Assembly: GCA_037975125.1 (NCBI GenBank)
Contig: CM075858.1
Location: forward strand, 65,014,140 to 65,078,139
Direction of reading: 5' to 3'
From: Latrodectus hesperus
Lineage: Eukaryota > Arthropoda > Arachnida > Araneae > Theridiidae
DNA: 64,000 bases
In this document: piece by piece, positions 61,231-64,000 of the stretch
Numbering within the stretch: the first letter of the stretch is position 1
How the letters are laid out: the number at the start of each line of letters is the position of its first letter
Translations under genes and position numbers: made by a program
Notes under the pieces: model-generated
The model's database searches: none
The model's input: only the letters and a program-made list of their open reading frames with translations
What the model was told of the DNA's origin: nothing

Positions 61231-64000
61231 TGTGAGGATTTTTTTTTCTCTTCTAGAGATTTGCTTTTGACTTTTAGTTTGATATAAATTATACTTTCGA
61301 TTATTGAGAATTCCTTGTTGGGATATCTAGCTTTTTAAAATATTTATTTTTTGATATTCTCAATATTGCTATTTAATTCGAAATATATTTGTGTTTTTAT
61401 CTCTTCAAAATTTAGAATTACATTCAGTAAAAAATTCACTTAATTTTATGTATCTTTTGTAAATTGTATTGCGTATATAAAATCAGTTTCTTCCATTTAA
61501 TATTTCTTTTTAAATGTTGTAATACAATGTTTATCTGATTAATTTATATCGTAAGTCTCTTAAATTTCTTTTTTAATTGGCAATAAATATAAGTTAATTA
61601 ACTAAAACTAAATAATGAGAATTTTATAATTTCAATGCAACAGAATTTTGGTTTCACAAAAGTGCATATCTTATCATTTCACATAAAATTTATGTTTTTT
61701 TAATTTTATTTTTTATTATTATTTTTATACAAAAACGTGTGTCGCATACAGTTAAAAAGCATTTGAATTTTATAAATATCATATGCCCATAAAATTAGTT
61801 TATTCTAGTTAGTATATTTAATTGAAATTTTGTAACTTTTTCCGATTTATTTTAGGAATCATTCATTCTAGTTATTCAGTTCTTCGTTTTGCTTATCAAT
61901 AAGTATAAATTAAACAAATGATGTTTTAAAATTTTGAGAATTTTAAGATTTAAAAAAAAAACAGTAACATGTCTTACAAAAGAAGATCAAAATTTTTTCC
62001 TGACTCTTTAATTAGAAATTTTTTGTATTTAATCTCTTTTTTCTTCATAAGAATGTATATCACATTCATTGAAAATGCAGCAAGTTTTATAAATCATGAG
62101 AAAATTTTCAAACATATTTTACTCTACTTAAAACATTTATTTGAAATCTCGTGTACAATTTTCCCAAGCAAAATAATATTGTAAAATAGCATTATATAAT
62201 AAAATCCTTAGAAGAACAATTTCTAGGATTTTATCGCATTGTAAAATATTATATTGATCATTTGTATAGTATTTAGATGTACACTTGTGTACTACCCTTT
62301 CATAGTATATCGTTTGAATTAAAAATTTACTGAATATATTTGCAATCGAAACAACATACTATTTTAAAATAGTGTTATATTTTAAAAAACCTCTGAATAT
62401 ATTACTATTGTATCTCGAAGTCAAGCTAACAGCTCATTGCTTGTCATATTAGCTTTCAGTTTTTCAGTTTGTAGTTTTAATTACCATATCAAGGTGATTA
62501 TTTGTGAGAGATCAAAATCTATTTAAAAATTCATGCTTCCCAAAAAACATTTTACTTTGTAACTACCTATTAGTACACATTAATCAACTGGAATTGTAAC
62601 AAGAAGGAAATAATAAAACTTTATAACTAAGTGGCACATTTTGCAAATACTTTAAATAATTTCAATCTTCTTTACTAAATATTCAACTAATGTGATATTA
62701 AAGACTATTTCTTAGAACAACAATTTTCATTGTTGAGACAGAAAATAACTAGGTAATTTCCCAGCCATGGCAGCTGATTCGGAAACTGAATAATACTACA
62801 GATCATAAGTTTAATTCCCTCCTCGAGCATGGATGATTGTAGTGGTCCGAACTCAGTAAACTGTAGGTCTCAATCATCTGCAAATAAGGAGCATAAGTGC
62901 ACAAAAAAGGGATAGATTTCTATAATGATTTCTTCTCACCAATCACAATGATTAATTTAAAATATTTGACAAAATAACTATGTATCACTTTATGATTCCA
63001 TTATGCCTTTATTTTTTTATTCCATTAAGTTGGAAAATAGCAATATAATACACGTTCCCATATTTATAATACAATAAATAACACGTTCCCATATTTATAA
63101 TTAAACTCATAACTGTGATCGTTTTTAATAGAAGAAACTTAAATTAGTATTTGTAGTTCAACTTTAATTGAAACTTTTAGGAACATTTTCAGCTGCAGAT
63201 GTTTTTCAAAGAGATCAAAGAGCTTAAAATCCTGAAAGAAAACTTATTCACTAATATATTATGTACAATATTATTGAGAACAAGTCACTTTAAAACTTTT
63301 ACGTGATCATCTGCTACAAAAATTGATTAGTTTTATCATATTATTAAGCTTCAGAGATAAATTTTATGACATTTAAATTGTTAAGACTTTACCAGTTTGG
63401 TATTAGATTCTATATATTTAATCAAGATCATGAATTTTTCAAGAATCTATATTTTACCATGTACATTTACATCAAACATTTGATGTTTCTTATTTCTTTA
63501 TCATTTTTAAATAAAGGGTTTTCTGCAAACTTTTCTGCAGATCAAATATTTTATCCTTCTACTAATGGGGAATCTTTGCATAGTTCATTTAGAGCCATTT
63601 ACATCATTTGTTTAATTTGAAATATGAACTTTTTAATTTCAATTAATATTTTTAAGACATAGAAGAACACAAGGATTAACAGTTAATTCGGGAACAAAGT
63701 ATTTTAATACCTCATTTCAGGGCACCTGGAATTCGTCTCTCTGTTGTTCTTATTGCCATTTAACAGAAACTAAATTCTTGTTACTTCTAGAAGTCGGATA
63801 AATTAGCTTCGTTTGAAGGTCTATTTAAATTTTTTTTCGAAATTCAATCAAATATTTACCTTTAAATAGCTCTTAAAACCTTAGTTTAGTACATTTCGAA
63901 CCTGACACTTTGTTTATGTAGTACAGTATTCAAAGTCATTTCTCTTTTCAAGAACTCATTTTTCTAGGCATATTCGCATTAAATATTCGCTGCATTGTGT
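61231..64000. other. AT-rich DNA with one short duplication and a SINE scrap
   Basis: ACACGTTCCCATATTTATAA plus T occurs at 63050-63070 and again at 63081-63101. At about 62762-62900, CAGCTGATTCGGAAACTGA, AAGTTTAATTCCCTCCTCG and GAGCATGGATGATTG resemble a worn SINE head and family B-like signature on the plus strand. No gene was recognised to the window end. Confidence 0.5.

Overview
The window looks like gene-poor nuclear DNA from an arthropod, most likely a spider. The sequence is strongly AT-rich, has long (TA)n arrays, many diverged tRNA-derived SINEs whose promoter-like heads are still readable, several Tc1/mariner relics, and fragments of non-LTR retrotransposon ends. No ribosome-binding-site-led or operon-like coding is present. 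No open reading frame could be assigned to a host protein. The spider assignment rests on remembered similarity of the transposon and SINE families, not on a search; its confidence is about 0.6. The window could be one large intron or an intergenic tract.

Layout. 0-13 kb: unassigned AT-rich DNA with three SINEs (6.8, 9.3 and 10.4 kb). 13.3-15.3 kb: a 1.6 kb mariner-like element with ~235 bp terminal inverted repeats, sitting inside a (TA)n array, followed by a SINE. 17.7-22 kb: a SINE relic, a perfect 15 bp inverted repeat and a cluster of ACGTCA motifs. 24.2-27.4 kb: the C-terminal relic of a LINE, then a decayed pogo/Tigger-like element into which a SINE has inserted. 32.5-33.9 kb: a CpG-richer island, a LINE 3'-end-like relic and a SINE. 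35.9-38.8 kb: a Tc1-like element with 26 bp perfect ends, then an older Tc1-like transposase relic and a SINE. 41.2-43.1 kb: a compound microsatellite split by a mariner-like element whose catalytic spacing fits DD41D. 46.6-47.4 kb: an internally deleted Tc1/Tc3-like element. 48.6 and 54.0 kb: two copies of a short hairpin repeat. 50.4-51.7 kb: retroelement ends, including a LINE 3' terminus with two hairpins. 56.4-60.4 kb: a dense cluster of SINEs, a hAT-like non-autonomous element, a hairpin MITE and four (TA)n arrays. 60.7-61.2 kb: an unexplained GC-richer segment with nuclear-receptor-like half-sites.

Every recognised protein-coding sequence is a broken transposase or retrotransposon end. 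None appears able to make a full protein: each shows frameshifts, stops or deletions. The elements interact by nesting and by shared target preference. Two full-length mariner-like elements and one SINE each lie between two (TA)n arrays, and several other SINEs abut such arrays. I did not find a convincing new gene system. The most unusual things are the array-embedded transposons, the recurring small hairpins in retroelement tails, a few long clean inverted repeats in otherwise featureless DNA, and two GC-richer islands that could be regulatory.
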